Assembly: GCA_023664365.1 (NCBI GenBank)
Contig: JAMPFR010000002.1
Span: 1 to 64,000, forward strand
Length of the DNA stretch: 64,000 bases
Source: Acetatifactor muris
Lineage (GTDB): Bacteria > Bacillota > Clostridia > Lachnospirales > Lachnospiraceae
Reading direction: 5' to 3'
Position 1 is the first letter of the stretch; every line of letters starts with the position of its first letter. The notes under the pieces were generated by a model. The model did not search any database and had not been told where the DNA came from. It worked only from the letters and a program-made list of their open reading frames with translations. Both the position numbers and the translations under genes were made by a program. This document shows positions 1 to 7,143 of this stretch, piece by piece.

Positions 1-72
1 TTGTGCGCAAGCGCCCACGCACTGATTACATATCATTTTATGGCTGAACTGTTACATTTCAGAAAATAGATG

Positions 73-101
73 TTGCGAATCCCTTTACATTGGGATATAC
101 T
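73..101 (+). promoter_or_regulatory. Sigma-A-type promoter of the first NUDIX gene
   Basis: TTGCGA (73-78) and TATACT (96-101) are separated by 17 bases. The ribosome binding site AGGAGG at 132-137 and the ATG at 145 follow at normal distances, so this is a plausible promoter for the NUDIX gene. It is seen by eye only. Confidence 0.55.
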
Positions 102-144
102 GTATTTTAGTTGTGTACAGGCACACCAGTCAGGAGGAATTGCA

Positions 145-597
145 ATGATAGAAGCAACAAGCTGTGGCGGTGTGGTAATATTTCGTGGAAAGATTCTGCT
201 TTTGTACAAGAATTACCGAAACAAGTATGAGGGATGGGTCTTACCCAAGGGCACAGTGGAGCAGGGCGAAGAATTCAAGGACACCGCCCGGCGGGAGGTG
301 CTGGAAGAATCGGGAGCAAGGGCCGTTATCATAAAATATATCGGAAAAAGTGAATATTCCTTTGCTGTACCTGAAGATACCGTGGAAAAGGAAGTGCACT
401 GGTATCTGATGATGGCGGACAGCTATTACAGCAAGCCCCAGAAAGAGGAATATTTTGCGGATTCCGGTTATTACAAGTACCACGAAGCATACCATTTACT
501 GAAGTTTACAAATGAAAAACAGATTCTGGAGAAAGCGTTTGACGAATATCTGGAATTAAAAAGACAAAATTTATGGGGCAGCCGGAAATACTTTTAG
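145..597 (+). CDS. NUDIX hydrolase
   Basis: A 150-residue NUDIX pyrophosphohydrolase. The Nudix box is complete: GTVEQGEEFKDTARREVLEE, followed by SG, fits GX5EX7REUXEEXGU at about residues 39-61. It would hydrolyse a nucleoside diphosphate linked to another group and needs Mg2+; the substrate cannot be read from the sequence. The small single-domain form resembles the Ap4A/MutT-like group. The start at 145 is chosen over an upstream in-frame ATG at 70 because AGGAGG lies 8 bases before it and the upstream extension looks unlike protein. It is monocistronic and convergent with the HD-GYP gene. Confidence 0.9.
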   Translation: MIEATSCGGVVIFRGKILLLYKNYRNKYEGWVLPKGTVEQGEEFKDTARREVLEESGARAVIIKYIGKSEYSFAVPEDTVEKEVHWYLMMADSYYSKPQKEEYFADSGYYKYHEAYHLLKFTNEKQILEKAFDEYLELKRQNLWGSRKYF

Positions 598-655
598 TAT
601 TCCGGCTGTGTTGCATATGTGCCTTGCGGCGCAGGTTTGAGCCTCAGGTTCGGAA

Positions 656-1711
656 TCATAAATTTTTTACAATGGTAAGCTGGGGGGTTGCCAGCAAATC
701 AAGGGTCTGATCCTCCGCATTTTTCAGAACCGGATGGGAATATCTGCCGGGATGAATAAGGAATACATCCCACACGGAATCGTCGGAAAGCTGTACCGTG
801 GTTCCAAGCTGTGCATCGGAAATGCGCTTCATGAGCGGAAGCAGTATTTCCGTGTCATACACGGATAAATTCTTCTGGAAGTTGTCCAGTATCTGCAGGG
901 GCGTCAGCGCCGTGCGGTAAGAACGTGGAGAGGCCATGGCGATATAGGTATCGATAATCGCCACATAGCGGGCGAAAATGTCAATGCCGGAGCCCTTCAT
1001 ATGATAGGGATAGCCGCTGCCGTCCATGCGCTCATGGTGCATGATAACTGCATTTTTAATCCGCTGATTCACGGAGGAGGTATTGTTTAAAATGGCGTAT
1101 CCGATGACGGGATGCTTTTTTACCAGCGCGTATTCTTCCTCACTGAGCCTGCCGGATTTCCAGAGAATCTCATAGGGCAGCCGCAGCTTGCCGATGTCAT
1201 AATAAAAGCAGGAGAGGATCAGGGTCTCCTTGTCCTGTTTCTCCAGTTCCATCCAGTCTGCAAAGGTGCCGCCCAGCAGAGCGGAATTCAGGCAGTGGGT
1301 AAAGGTCAGTTCGTCTTCGTTGGGCACCAGATTATACAGATAGTCCAACAGCACGGTACCGGAGTCGTAGGTAGAGGCCATATCGCTGTAGATGGAAAGC
1401 AGCGCTTCATCCGGAATCTGCCTTCCCTCCATGACGAAGGAAATCATCAGCCGCTTATAGTGCATCAGATTATCCCCATGCTTCTGTTGAAAGATTTTAA
1501 AATATTCGTCAAAACGTATCTTTTCATAATGCGTGGTGGCAAAATCAATTCCTTCCTTGATTGTGACGCACATAATGGAATAGCGCTTCAGCCGCTCAAT
1601 CATAGCCGCAGTTAAGACAGTTTCTGCGGGAAAAAGTATTTCGTCCTGGTATGAAACATCCTCACCCAGTACCATTCCGGGCTCTAATGCCATTCGTGCC
1701 ACAGATTTCAT
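656..1711 (-). CDS. HD-GYP domain protein, HD dyad altered
   Basis: A 351-residue protein with an N-terminal region of about 120 residues and a C-terminal HD-GYP domain. HD-GYP proteins are usually cyclic-di-GMP phosphodiesterases. The GYP signature is clear (HHERMDGSGYP), as are the HCLNS and KKHPVIGY histidines. The HD motif itself reads YYDIGK where the family has HDIGK, so one metal-binding His is replaced by Tyr. The protein may be a weak enzyme or a c-di-GMP sensor. AAGGAGG lies upstream of the start. It is transcribed alone from the promoter at 1744-1771. Confidence 0.85.
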   Translation of the reverse strand: MKSVARMALEPGMVLGEDVSYQDEILFPAETVLTAAMIERLKRYSIMCVTIKEGIDFATTHYEKIRFDEYFKIFQQKHGDNLMHYKRLMISFVMEGRQIPDEALLSIYSDMASTYDSGTVLLDYLYNLVPNEDELTFTHCLNSALLGGTFADWMELEKQDKETLILSCFYYDIGKLRLPYEILWKSGRLSEEEYALVKKHPVIGYAILNNTSSVNQRIKNAVIMHHERMDGSGYPYHMKGSGIDIFARYVAIIDTYIAMASPRSYRTALTPLQILDNFQKNLSVYDTEILLPLMKRISDAQLGTTVQLSDDSVWDVFLIHPGRYSHPVLKNAEDQTLDLLATPQLTIVKNL

Positions 1712-1743
1712 CTTGCAGGCGCCTCCTTAAGCTTTCTCTTTTC

Positions 1744-1771
1744 AGTATAAAATATTTTGAAAAAAAGTCAA
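1744..1771 (-). promoter_or_regulatory. Promoter of the HD-GYP gene
   Basis: On the minus strand TTGACT (1771-1766) and TATACT (1749-1744) are 16 bases apart, about 35 bases before the start codon and ahead of an AAGGAGG ribosome binding site. Confidence 0.55.
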
Positions 1772-1844
1772 CCTTTGCACAGGTAATCTTTTTGATTACA
1801 AACAGCAAATTATATGCTATACTGTTACAAAGGGAACTTGAAAT

Positions 1845-2174
1845 ATGGCAGTGAAACTTAATTATCTCACGGATTTGTACCTGGGAGAAAGCATCAGAGA
1901 GGAAAAACTGGATAAAATAAAGAAAAAACTGGAAACCAAACCTTTGCTCTCCGGTGTCTTTTTGATTGCTGTTTCGAGAAATCCTTCCGATCAGCTTGAG
2001 ATATACAATGCAAGGCAGCTTGCTCAGAAATATTATACAGAATATCCGCCCTGTGTGGCGGGAATCGCCGGGAATTATGACGAGGCCGTGAAGATGGTAG
2101 AGCAGATGGCACAGGAATGTATGGAGAAAAGAGGGGACTGCGCCCTGAAGGAGTATCTGTTATGCCGGACATAA
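1845..2174 (+). CDS. Conserved hypothetical protein, 109 residues
   Basis: I do not recognise a named family. It is a soluble mixed alpha/beta-looking protein with no signal peptide or membrane segment. A core of hydrophobic strand-like residues (GVFLIAVSRN) is followed by helical segments, and it ends in a Cys-containing tail (GDCALKEYLLCRT). An extended -10 (TGC-TATACT, -10 at 1818-1823) lies just upstream, and AAAGGGA precedes the ATG. Its last 13 bases overlap the DUF2953 gene, so the two are probably translationally coupled, with gerW next. The context suggests a spore- or envelope-related operon, but no function should be assigned. Confidence 0.7.
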   Translation: MAVKLNYLTDLYLGESIREEKLDKIKKKLETKPLLSGVFLIAVSRNPSDQLEIYNARQLAQKYYTEYPPCVAGIAGNYDEAVKMVEQMAQECMEKRGDCALKEYLLCRT

Positions 2175-3112
2175 TTTTACGGATTTTAGCCGTTATCGGA
2201 ATTGTATTTCTCATACTTCTTGGTCTGGCGCTGCTTTTGCTGCTGCTTGTGCTGTTCTGGCCCGTAACCTATCGCGTGAAGGGAGAAAAGACTTCCGAAA
2301 AGCTGTGGGTTACCGCAAAGGCTGACTGGCTGTTTGGCGTTGTCAGGGTTCGGTATGCTTACCCGGAGCCGGGGAAAGTGGCAGTGAAGCTTTTGTGGAA
2401 GACGCTTGGAGTCCCGGGGCAGAAGAAAGAGACTCCCGGGGAAGAGCGAGGAACCGGGGAAAGGCAGGAAGCAGGGGAAAAACAGGAAGCTGAAGCCGGG
2501 CAGAGTACGGAAAATGAGCAGAGCGCGGAAAACGCTCAGAGCCCGGAAAATGAGCAGGTGTCCGGAGAGAAATCGGCTTCAGAAGCAAAGCAGGAAGCAG
2601 AAGGCCGGGACGAAACCGTAGAATCAAAGGAAGCGGAATCAGGGACAGAAGAAACCGAGGAAGCAGATTTAAAAAAAATTCAAAAGATAAAGTACACAAT
2701 TTTAAAGATATATGATAAAATAAAAGAAATTTGGGCAAACATAACTTATTATGCGGAGCTTTTGCGGGAGGAAGACACCAGGCTGCTGTGGGAGCATGTA
2801 AAGCTGCGGTTTGGGAAAATACTGAAAAATATCCGTCCCAGGCACATCAGAGCCGACGTACTTTTCGGTACGGGGTCTCCGGACACCACAGGTTATGCCT
2901 TTGGCATATATGGTATGCTTTTGCCGGTTTTTGGCAGAAACGTCTGCGTGACGCCGGATTTCAGCCGGGCAGTTCTGGAAGGAAACGCGGATGTGTCAGG
3001 ACATATTACGCTGTACACTCTTGCATGGAACGCACTGAAGCTGCTTCTGGACAGGAAGCTGAAGCTGTTTATTAAAAAGATGAAAGCTGGGAGGAAAGAA
3101 AATGGCAGATAA
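2162..3112 (+). CDS. DUF2953 domain membrane protein (YtfI-like)
   Basis: A 316-residue protein with one N-terminal transmembrane helix at about residues 5-30 (rich in Leu). A long low-complexity acidic linker follows at about residues 90-175 (repeats of Glu, Ala, Asn, Gln and Ser). The C-terminal DUF2953 domain contains FGTGSPDTTGYAFGIYG. The linker is unusual for its length. DUF2953 proteins are of unknown function but commonly sit beside GerW/YtfJ, as here (ytfI-ytfJ order). The ATG at 2162 is preferred over an upstream in-frame start because AAGGAG precedes it. It overlaps gerW by 11 bases. Confidence 0.85.
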   Translation: MPDIILRILAVIGIVFLILLGLALLLLLLVLFWPVTYRVKGEKTSEKLWVTAKADWLFGVVRVRYAYPEPGKVAVKLLWKTLGVPGQKKETPGEERGTGERQEAGEKQEAEAGQSTENEQSAENAQSPENEQVSGEKSASEAKQEAEGRDETVESKEAESGTEETEEADLKKIQKIKYTILKIYDKIKEIWANITYYAELLREEDTRLLWEHVKLRFGKILKNIRPRHIRADVLFGTGSPDTTGYAFGIYGMLLPVFGRNVCVTPDFSRAVLEGNADVSGHITLYTLAWNALKLLLDRKLKLFIKKMKAGRKENGR

Positions 3113-3518
3113 GGAAAATTTTCAGGGAGTAGTGGAAGCTCTTTTAAAGGGGATGGATACCGTGCTGTCTACAAAAACCGTAGTGGGACAGGCCACACAG
3201 GTGGGAGATACCATTATTCTGCCTCTTGTGGATGTATCCTTTGGGGTAGGCGCCGGCGCCGGCAGCAACAGCCAGAAAAATTCCGCTTCGGGAGCAGGCG
3301 GCCTGGGGGGCAAGATGACGCCCAGTGCGGTTCTGGTTATTAAGGACGGTTACACAAAGCTTGTGAATATCAAGAATCAGGACGCCGTCACCAAGGTTCT
3401 GGATATGATTCCGGATATTGTGGAGAAGTTCACAAAGCCAAAGGAAAAGGATGAAATGTCGGACGCTCAGGTGGTTGACATCGCGTTTCCTGAGGATGAT
3501 AAGAATCCAAAGGATTGA
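3102..3518 (+). CDS. gerW: GerW family sporulation protein (YtfJ)
   Basis: A 138-residue YtfJ/GerW family protein. Family hallmarks visible are the strand-rich N-terminus (TVVGQATQVGDTIILPL), the glycine-rich loop (FGVGAGAGS) and the TPSAVLVI segment. In Bacillus the homologue is a spore inner-membrane-associated protein needed for germination; that role is transferred by homology. It overlaps the DUF2953 gene, and GGAGG lies 9-14 bases upstream inside that gene, which indicates coupled translation. Its presence supports a spore-forming host. Confidence 0.9.
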   Translation: MADKENFQGVVEALLKGMDTVLSTKTVVGQATQVGDTIILPLVDVSFGVGAGAGSNSQKNSASGAGGLGGKMTPSAVLVIKDGYTKLVNIKNQDAVTKVLDMIPDIVEKFTKPKEKDEMSDAQVVDIAFPEDDKNPKD

Positions 3519-3608
3519 GAATTTACAGACCGGCCCAAAAAGAATTCCCGCACAGAACTCTGCATATATTAGAGAGAAGCAGGAAAATTGTGTCAGGAAA
3601 AAACATAC

Positions 3609-3749
3609 ATGAGGAAAATGATTGGACTTGCGGCTTTTTTGGTCGCAATCGGAATGCTGCTGATGCTGATTGCCCATAATCGTCTGGTCGGATTGATTTT
3701 GATTGCTCTGTTACTGTTCATAGGCTATAATTGTTTTTGCGGAGATTAA
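3609..3749 (+). CDS. Small membrane protein, 46 residues
   Basis: A short frame of 46 codons that encodes two hydrophobic helices separated by AHNRL, with a charged start (MRKMIG) and a Cys-containing tail (YNCFCGD). The pattern is a small two-pass membrane hairpin. It follows gerW by 90 bases and lies 46 bases before the next gene in the same direction. The ribosome binding site is weak (AGGAAAA), so expression is uncertain. I recognise no named family. Coding is supported by the amphipathic layout and position rather than by homology. Confidence 0.5.
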   Translation: MRKMIGLAAFLVAIGMLLMLIAHNRLVGLILIALLLFIGYNCFCGD

Positions 3750-3795
3750 CGCGGAAGGAACGTATTTTGGTTTTTCCGTTTGGAGGATAGTTCAA

Positions 3796-4323
3796 ATGAT
3801 TGATTGGGAGGAGATAGCCGGCGCCGTTGGAACGGACGAGCTTAAGGAAGCCAAGCTGTGGCTTTTTCAGGAGAATATACGCCTGGAAAACGCACGGAAA
3901 GAGCTTGCCGAGTCCCAGGAGAAATTTACAAAAGAGAGAGTCCAGTTCCGCAGGGAACTGGAGGAGTTGAACCGCCGCACATTGCAGGAGCGGAAACGGT
4001 TAAAGGAAGAAAATCTTTTTTTTGAAAAAAAGCTTGCAATCCTGCAGGATGGATTTCGACAGCTGGATGAAGACAGAAAGAAGCTGGAGCGTCAGAGGCA
4101 GGTTTTGGCGGATCAGCGGAAGAGAAGCACACAATATGATGAGGAGGAACCGCTGCTGGAAGAAACGGTGAAACGTCTTTTTGCCGGAGTCAACAATCCG
4201 CTGGCCCTTCGGAAGAGACACAGGGATCTGGTTAAAATTTTTCATCCGGACAACCTGTTCGGAGACGCAGCCCTGGTGCAGATGATTAACAAAGAATATG
4301 TCAGAAGGAAAGAAGAGTCCTGA
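3796..4323 (+). CDS. Coiled-coil protein with C-terminal J-domain-like HPD segment
   Basis: A 175-residue protein. Residues about 15-115 are a long charged coiled coil rich in Glu, Lys, Arg and Gln. The last 45 residues contain RHRDLVKIFHPDNLFGD and a final INKEYVRRKEE. HPD with a preceding basic helix is the signature of DnaJ J-domains, here in a reduced form. A J-domain protein stimulates the ATPase of DnaK. Such a short coiled-coil version could recruit a chaperone to a specific partner, but this is inference. GGAGGATAG precedes the ATG. A strong terminator follows at 4341-4370. Confidence 0.7.
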   Translation: MIDWEEIAGAVGTDELKEAKLWLFQENIRLENARKELAESQEKFTKERVQFRRELEELNRRTLQERKRLKEENLFFEKKLAILQDGFRQLDEDRKKLERQRQVLADQRKRSTQYDEEEPLLEETVKRLFAGVNNPLALRKRHRDLVKIFHPDNLFGDAALVQMINKEYVRRKEES

Positions 4324-4340
4324 TTCTATTGTCCTGAAAT

Positions 4341-4370
4341 AAAAAATGCCTGGAAACAGGCATTTTTAAA
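4341..4370 (+). terminator. Intrinsic terminator after the J-domain-like gene
   Basis: A perfect stem AAAATGCCTG / CAGGCATTTT with a GAAA loop (stem arms 4343-4352 and 4357-4366) is A-rich on the left and T-rich on the right. It can act for both strands and separates this gene from the convergent rpmB. Confidence 0.85.
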
Positions 4371-4443
4371 TGTGAAACATAAAAATTCTTTGCGAAGCAG
4401 CCTCTGCTGTGAGCATCAGCACTTTTCTTCATTTTTCTTCATG

Positions 4444-4629
4444 CTAGGCACGTTCCACTTTGCCGGACTTCAGGCAGCCGGTGCATACATGCATCCTCTT
4501 GGTGCCGCCATTCACCTTGCACTTTACACTCTTTACGTTTGATTTCCAGATTGCATTGCTTCTTCTATGAGAATGGCTCACATTGTTACCAAAATGAACG
4601 CCTTTTCCGCAAATATCACATTTAGCCAT
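4444..4629 (-). CDS. rpmB: 50S ribosomal protein L28
   Basis: A 61-residue L28 with the family start MAKCDICGKG and the CXXC pairs CDIC and CTGC, which make this the zinc-binding form. The motif NNVSHSHRRSN is diagnostic. It is a component of the large ribosomal subunit. AGGAGGTG lies directly upstream on the minus strand. It diverges from asp23/yloU, the same arrangement seen in Bacillus (rpmB and yloU-yloV). The leader contains a 12-bp tandem repeat. Confidence 0.97.
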   Translation of the reverse strand: MAKCDICGKGVHFGNNVSHSHRRSNAIWKSNVKSVKCKVNGGTKRMHVCTGCLKSGKVERA

Positions 4630-4660
4630 TTTGACACCTCCTCGACTTTAAATTATTTAA

Positions 4661-4767
4661 ATTGCAACTCAATTTACGACTCAAATTACAACTTAATTCA
4701 CAACTTAATTTGCAATTTAATTTACAACTTAATTTGCAACTTAATTTGCAATTTAATTTACAACATT
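4661..4767. repeat. 12-bp tandem repeat, about 9 copies
   Basis: About nine degenerate copies of a 12-base unit with consensus ATTTRCAACTTA, all A/T-rich. They lie between rpmB (minus) and asp23 (plus), in the untranslated leader of rpmB. Variants alternate between GCAA and ACAA and between CTTA and TTTA. An open minus-strand frame through it would give a Lys-Leu-Asn/Ser-Cys repeat, which I do not believe is a protein. Confidence 0.85.
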
Positions 4768-4924
4768 GATATTTTAACAGAAATGTAAAAGAAAAGCAAG
4801 CAAAAAATACTTTTTTATTTTTTTTGCTTTTAATGTTTCCTTTTTCAGGGAAAGCTGTTAAAATACAAATATGTGTCCGTGTGTAATTCGGGTGTAACAG
4901 TTTGAGTTTCGGAAAGGAAAGGTT

Positions 4925-5290
4925 ATGAATATGAAAGGTTCTTCTATGAATACTCATATGGGTAATATTGTCATTGACAATGACGTAATCGCCCAATACG
5001 CAGGCAGCGTTGCAGTAGAATGCTTCGGCATTGTGGGTATGGCAGGCGTCAGCATGAAGGACGGGCTTGTCAGGCTTCTGAAGATGGACAGTCTGACCAG
5101 AGGTATCAGCGTTTCACTTAACAATAATAAGCTGACTCTTGATTTTCATGTGATTGTGTCTTATGGCGTCAGTATACTTGCCGTTGCTGATAACCTGATT
5201 GACAGCGTAAAATACAAGGTTGAGGAATTTACCGGCATTGAAATCGAAAAGATTAACATTTATGTTGACGGTGTCAGAGTGATTGATTAA
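4925..5290 (+). CDS. Asp23/Gls24 family envelope stress protein (YloU)
   Basis: A 121-residue Asp23/Gls24 protein. Typical features are the start of the domain (GNIVIDNDVIAQYAGSVAVECFGIVGM) and the ending (EIEKINIYVDGVRV). Family members are abundant envelope-associated proteins, and in Firmicutes they pair with the fatty acid kinase YloV/FakA, which follows here. The start may be 4925 or a nearby in-frame ATG (4931 or 4946); GGAAAGGAAAGG fits the first. It is separated from the next gene by 13 bases. Confidence 0.93.
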   Translation: MNMKGSSMNTHMGNIVIDNDVIAQYAGSVAVECFGIVGMAGVSMKDGLVRLLKMDSLTRGISVSLNNNKLTLDFHVIVSYGVSILAVADNLIDSVKYKVEEFTGIEIEKINIYVDGVRVID

Positions 5291-5303
5291 GGAGGGCTTT
5301 GCC

Positions 5304-6977
5304 GTGAGTTTACAGCAAATCGATGCTGAGATGTTTTCAAAAATGTTCTTGGCTGCTGCAAAAAGCTTGGAAAGTAAAAAAGAATGGATTAATGAGTTGA
5401 ATGTATTTCCCGTTCCCGACGGAGATACCGGTACCAATATGACAATGACGATTATGTCTGCAGCCAGGGAAGTTTCCGCTCTTGGCGGTTCCGCAGACAT
5501 GGAAGCCCTCTGCAAGGCGATTTCCGGCGGTTCCCTGCGGGGAGCAAGGGGGAATTCCGGCGTCATTCTGTCCCAGCTGTTCCGCGGCTTTACAAAGCGA
5601 ATCAAGACTGAGCGTGTTATGACCATTCCTGTGCTGGCGGAAGCCTTTGACAAGGCTGTGGAGACGGCCTACAAGGCGGTTATGAAGCCAAAGGAGGGCA
5701 CCATTCTCACCGTGGCGAGAGGCGGCGCCGATAAGGCAAAGGAACTGGCCGCCGAAGGCTGTGAGGATATGGAAACCTTTCTTGGCACAGTGATTGAACA
5801 TGCAAAATATGTGCTGAGCCAGACTCCGGAAATGCTTCCTGTGCTGAAACAGGCCGGCGTTGTGGATTCCGGCGGGCAGGGACTGGTGGAAGTGCTTTCC
5901 GGCGCGTTTGACGCATTTCTGGGCAAGGAAATTGATTTGACCGTCTCGGCGGCTGCCGGCGAAGACCCGGGACGGGGGGCAGCTCAGGGCGCCCGGACGG
6001 AAGCGGATATTAAATTCGGCTACTGCACCGAGTTTATTATCATGCTCAACAGGACCTTTAATATCAAGGCGGAAATGGATTTTAAGGCCTATCTGGAATC
6101 CATCGGCGATTCTATTGTATGTGTGACGGATGACGATGTTGTCAAGGTGCATGTACATACCAATGATCCCGGTCTGGCAATACAGAAGGCATTGAAGTAT
6201 GGTGCGCTTTCCAATTTAAAAATTGACAATATGCGTCTCGAGCATCAGGAAAAGCTGTTTAAAATGTCTGAGAAAGGACAGCCGGAGGTAATAACGCAAA
6301 AAGAAGCGGAACCGCCCAAGGAATACGGTTTTATTGCAGTTTCCGCAGGCGCGGGGCTGAACGAGATATTCAGGAGCCTTGGTGTGGATTATATTATCGA
6401 AGGCGGGCAGACCATGAACCCCAGCACCGCCGACATTTTGAATGCGGTGGATCAGGTGAATGCAAAAACCGTTTTCATTCTGCCTAACAACAAAAATATT
6501 ATTCTGGCGGCAAATCAGGCGGCTGAGCTGACTACGGAGAAGGATCTGCTTGTCATTCCCTCCAAGACCATTCCTCAGGGTATCACGGCGGTTATCAACT
6601 TTATGTCGGAGCTGTCGCCGGACGAGAATGAAGAAAACATGATTAGGGAGCTTTCCAATGTAAGCACCGGCCAGGTAACCTACGCCGTCAGGGATACCGT
6701 AATCGATGACAAGGAAATCAAAAAAGGCGATTACATGGGTATCGGAGATAACGGGATTCTCTCTGTGGGCGCCTCCCTCAATGAGGTTGCAAAGGCCGCA
6801 GTGGCGGAAATGGTGACAGAGGACTCCGAGCTAATCAGCATTTATTACGGAAGCGACGTGACGGAGGAGGACGCCCGGGCATTCCGCACTCTGGTGGAAG
6901 AGGCCAACAGCTCCTGCGACGTGGAGCTTCAGTACGGCGGGCAGCCTATTTATTATTATGTGATGTCCGTGGAATAG
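5304..6977 (+). CDS. fakA: DAK2 domain fatty acid kinase-like protein (YloV/FakA)
   Basis: A 557-residue protein with an N-terminal DhaL/DAK2 kinase domain (VFPVPDGDTGTNM at about residues 34-46 with Mg-ATP-binding aspartates; LRGARGNSGVILSQL) and a C-terminal DegV-like/YloV domain. FakA phosphorylates fatty acids bound to a DegV-family FakB protein; such a protein is encoded at 10910. The GTG at 5304 is preferred because AGGAGG ends 8 bases before it; longer in-frame starts overlap the preceding stop. It forms an operon with asp23. A terminator lies before recG. Confidence 0.9.
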   Translation: MSLQQIDAEMFSKMFLAAAKSLESKKEWINELNVFPVPDGDTGTNMTMTIMSAAREVSALGGSADMEALCKAISGGSLRGARGNSGVILSQLFRGFTKRIKTERVMTIPVLAEAFDKAVETAYKAVMKPKEGTILTVARGGADKAKELAAEGCEDMETFLGTVIEHAKYVLSQTPEMLPVLKQAGVVDSGGQGLVEVLSGAFDAFLGKEIDLTVSAAAGEDPGRGAAQGARTEADIKFGYCTEFIIMLNRTFNIKAEMDFKAYLESIGDSIVCVTDDDVVKVHVHTNDPGLAIQKALKYGALSNLKIDNMRLEHQEKLFKMSEKGQPEVITQKEAEPPKEYGFIAVSAGAGLNEIFRSLGVDYIIEGGQTMNPSTADILNAVDQVNAKTVFILPNNKNIILAANQAAELTTEKDLLVIPSKTIPQGITAVINFMSELSPDENEENMIRELSNVSTGQVTYAVRDTVIDDKEIKKGDYMGIGDNGILSVGASLNEVAKAAVAEMVTEDSELISIYYGSDVTEEDARAFRTLVEEANSSCDVELQYGGQPIYYYVMSVE

Positions 6978-7021
6978 GTTTATTGATTGTTTTGCCGTCG
7001 GCGGCATGACGGAAGGTTTAC

Positions 7022-7067
7022 AAAAAGCACCTGTCCATTTAAAATATGATGGGCGGGTGTTTCTTTA
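7022..7067 (+). terminator. Terminator-like hairpin after fakA
   Basis: A 12-bp stem with G-U pairs (7027-7038 with 7049-7060) has an A-run before it and a T-rich run after it. It separates the asp23-fakA unit from recG. Confidence 0.65.
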
Positions 7068-7143
7068 TTCCCGCGAGCAAAATGTGTCTTTCAGACACAT
7101 AAGCTAAACGGCCATAATTGAGTTTTACGGAGGTACGGCTGAT

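Noticed and set aside
4622..4996. Minus-strand open frame with a Lys-Leu-Asn/Ser-Cys repeat
   Set aside because: It is a by-product of the 12-bp tandem repeat, whose length is a multiple of three. It overlaps the rpmB leader and the asp23 start and has no separate ribosome binding site.
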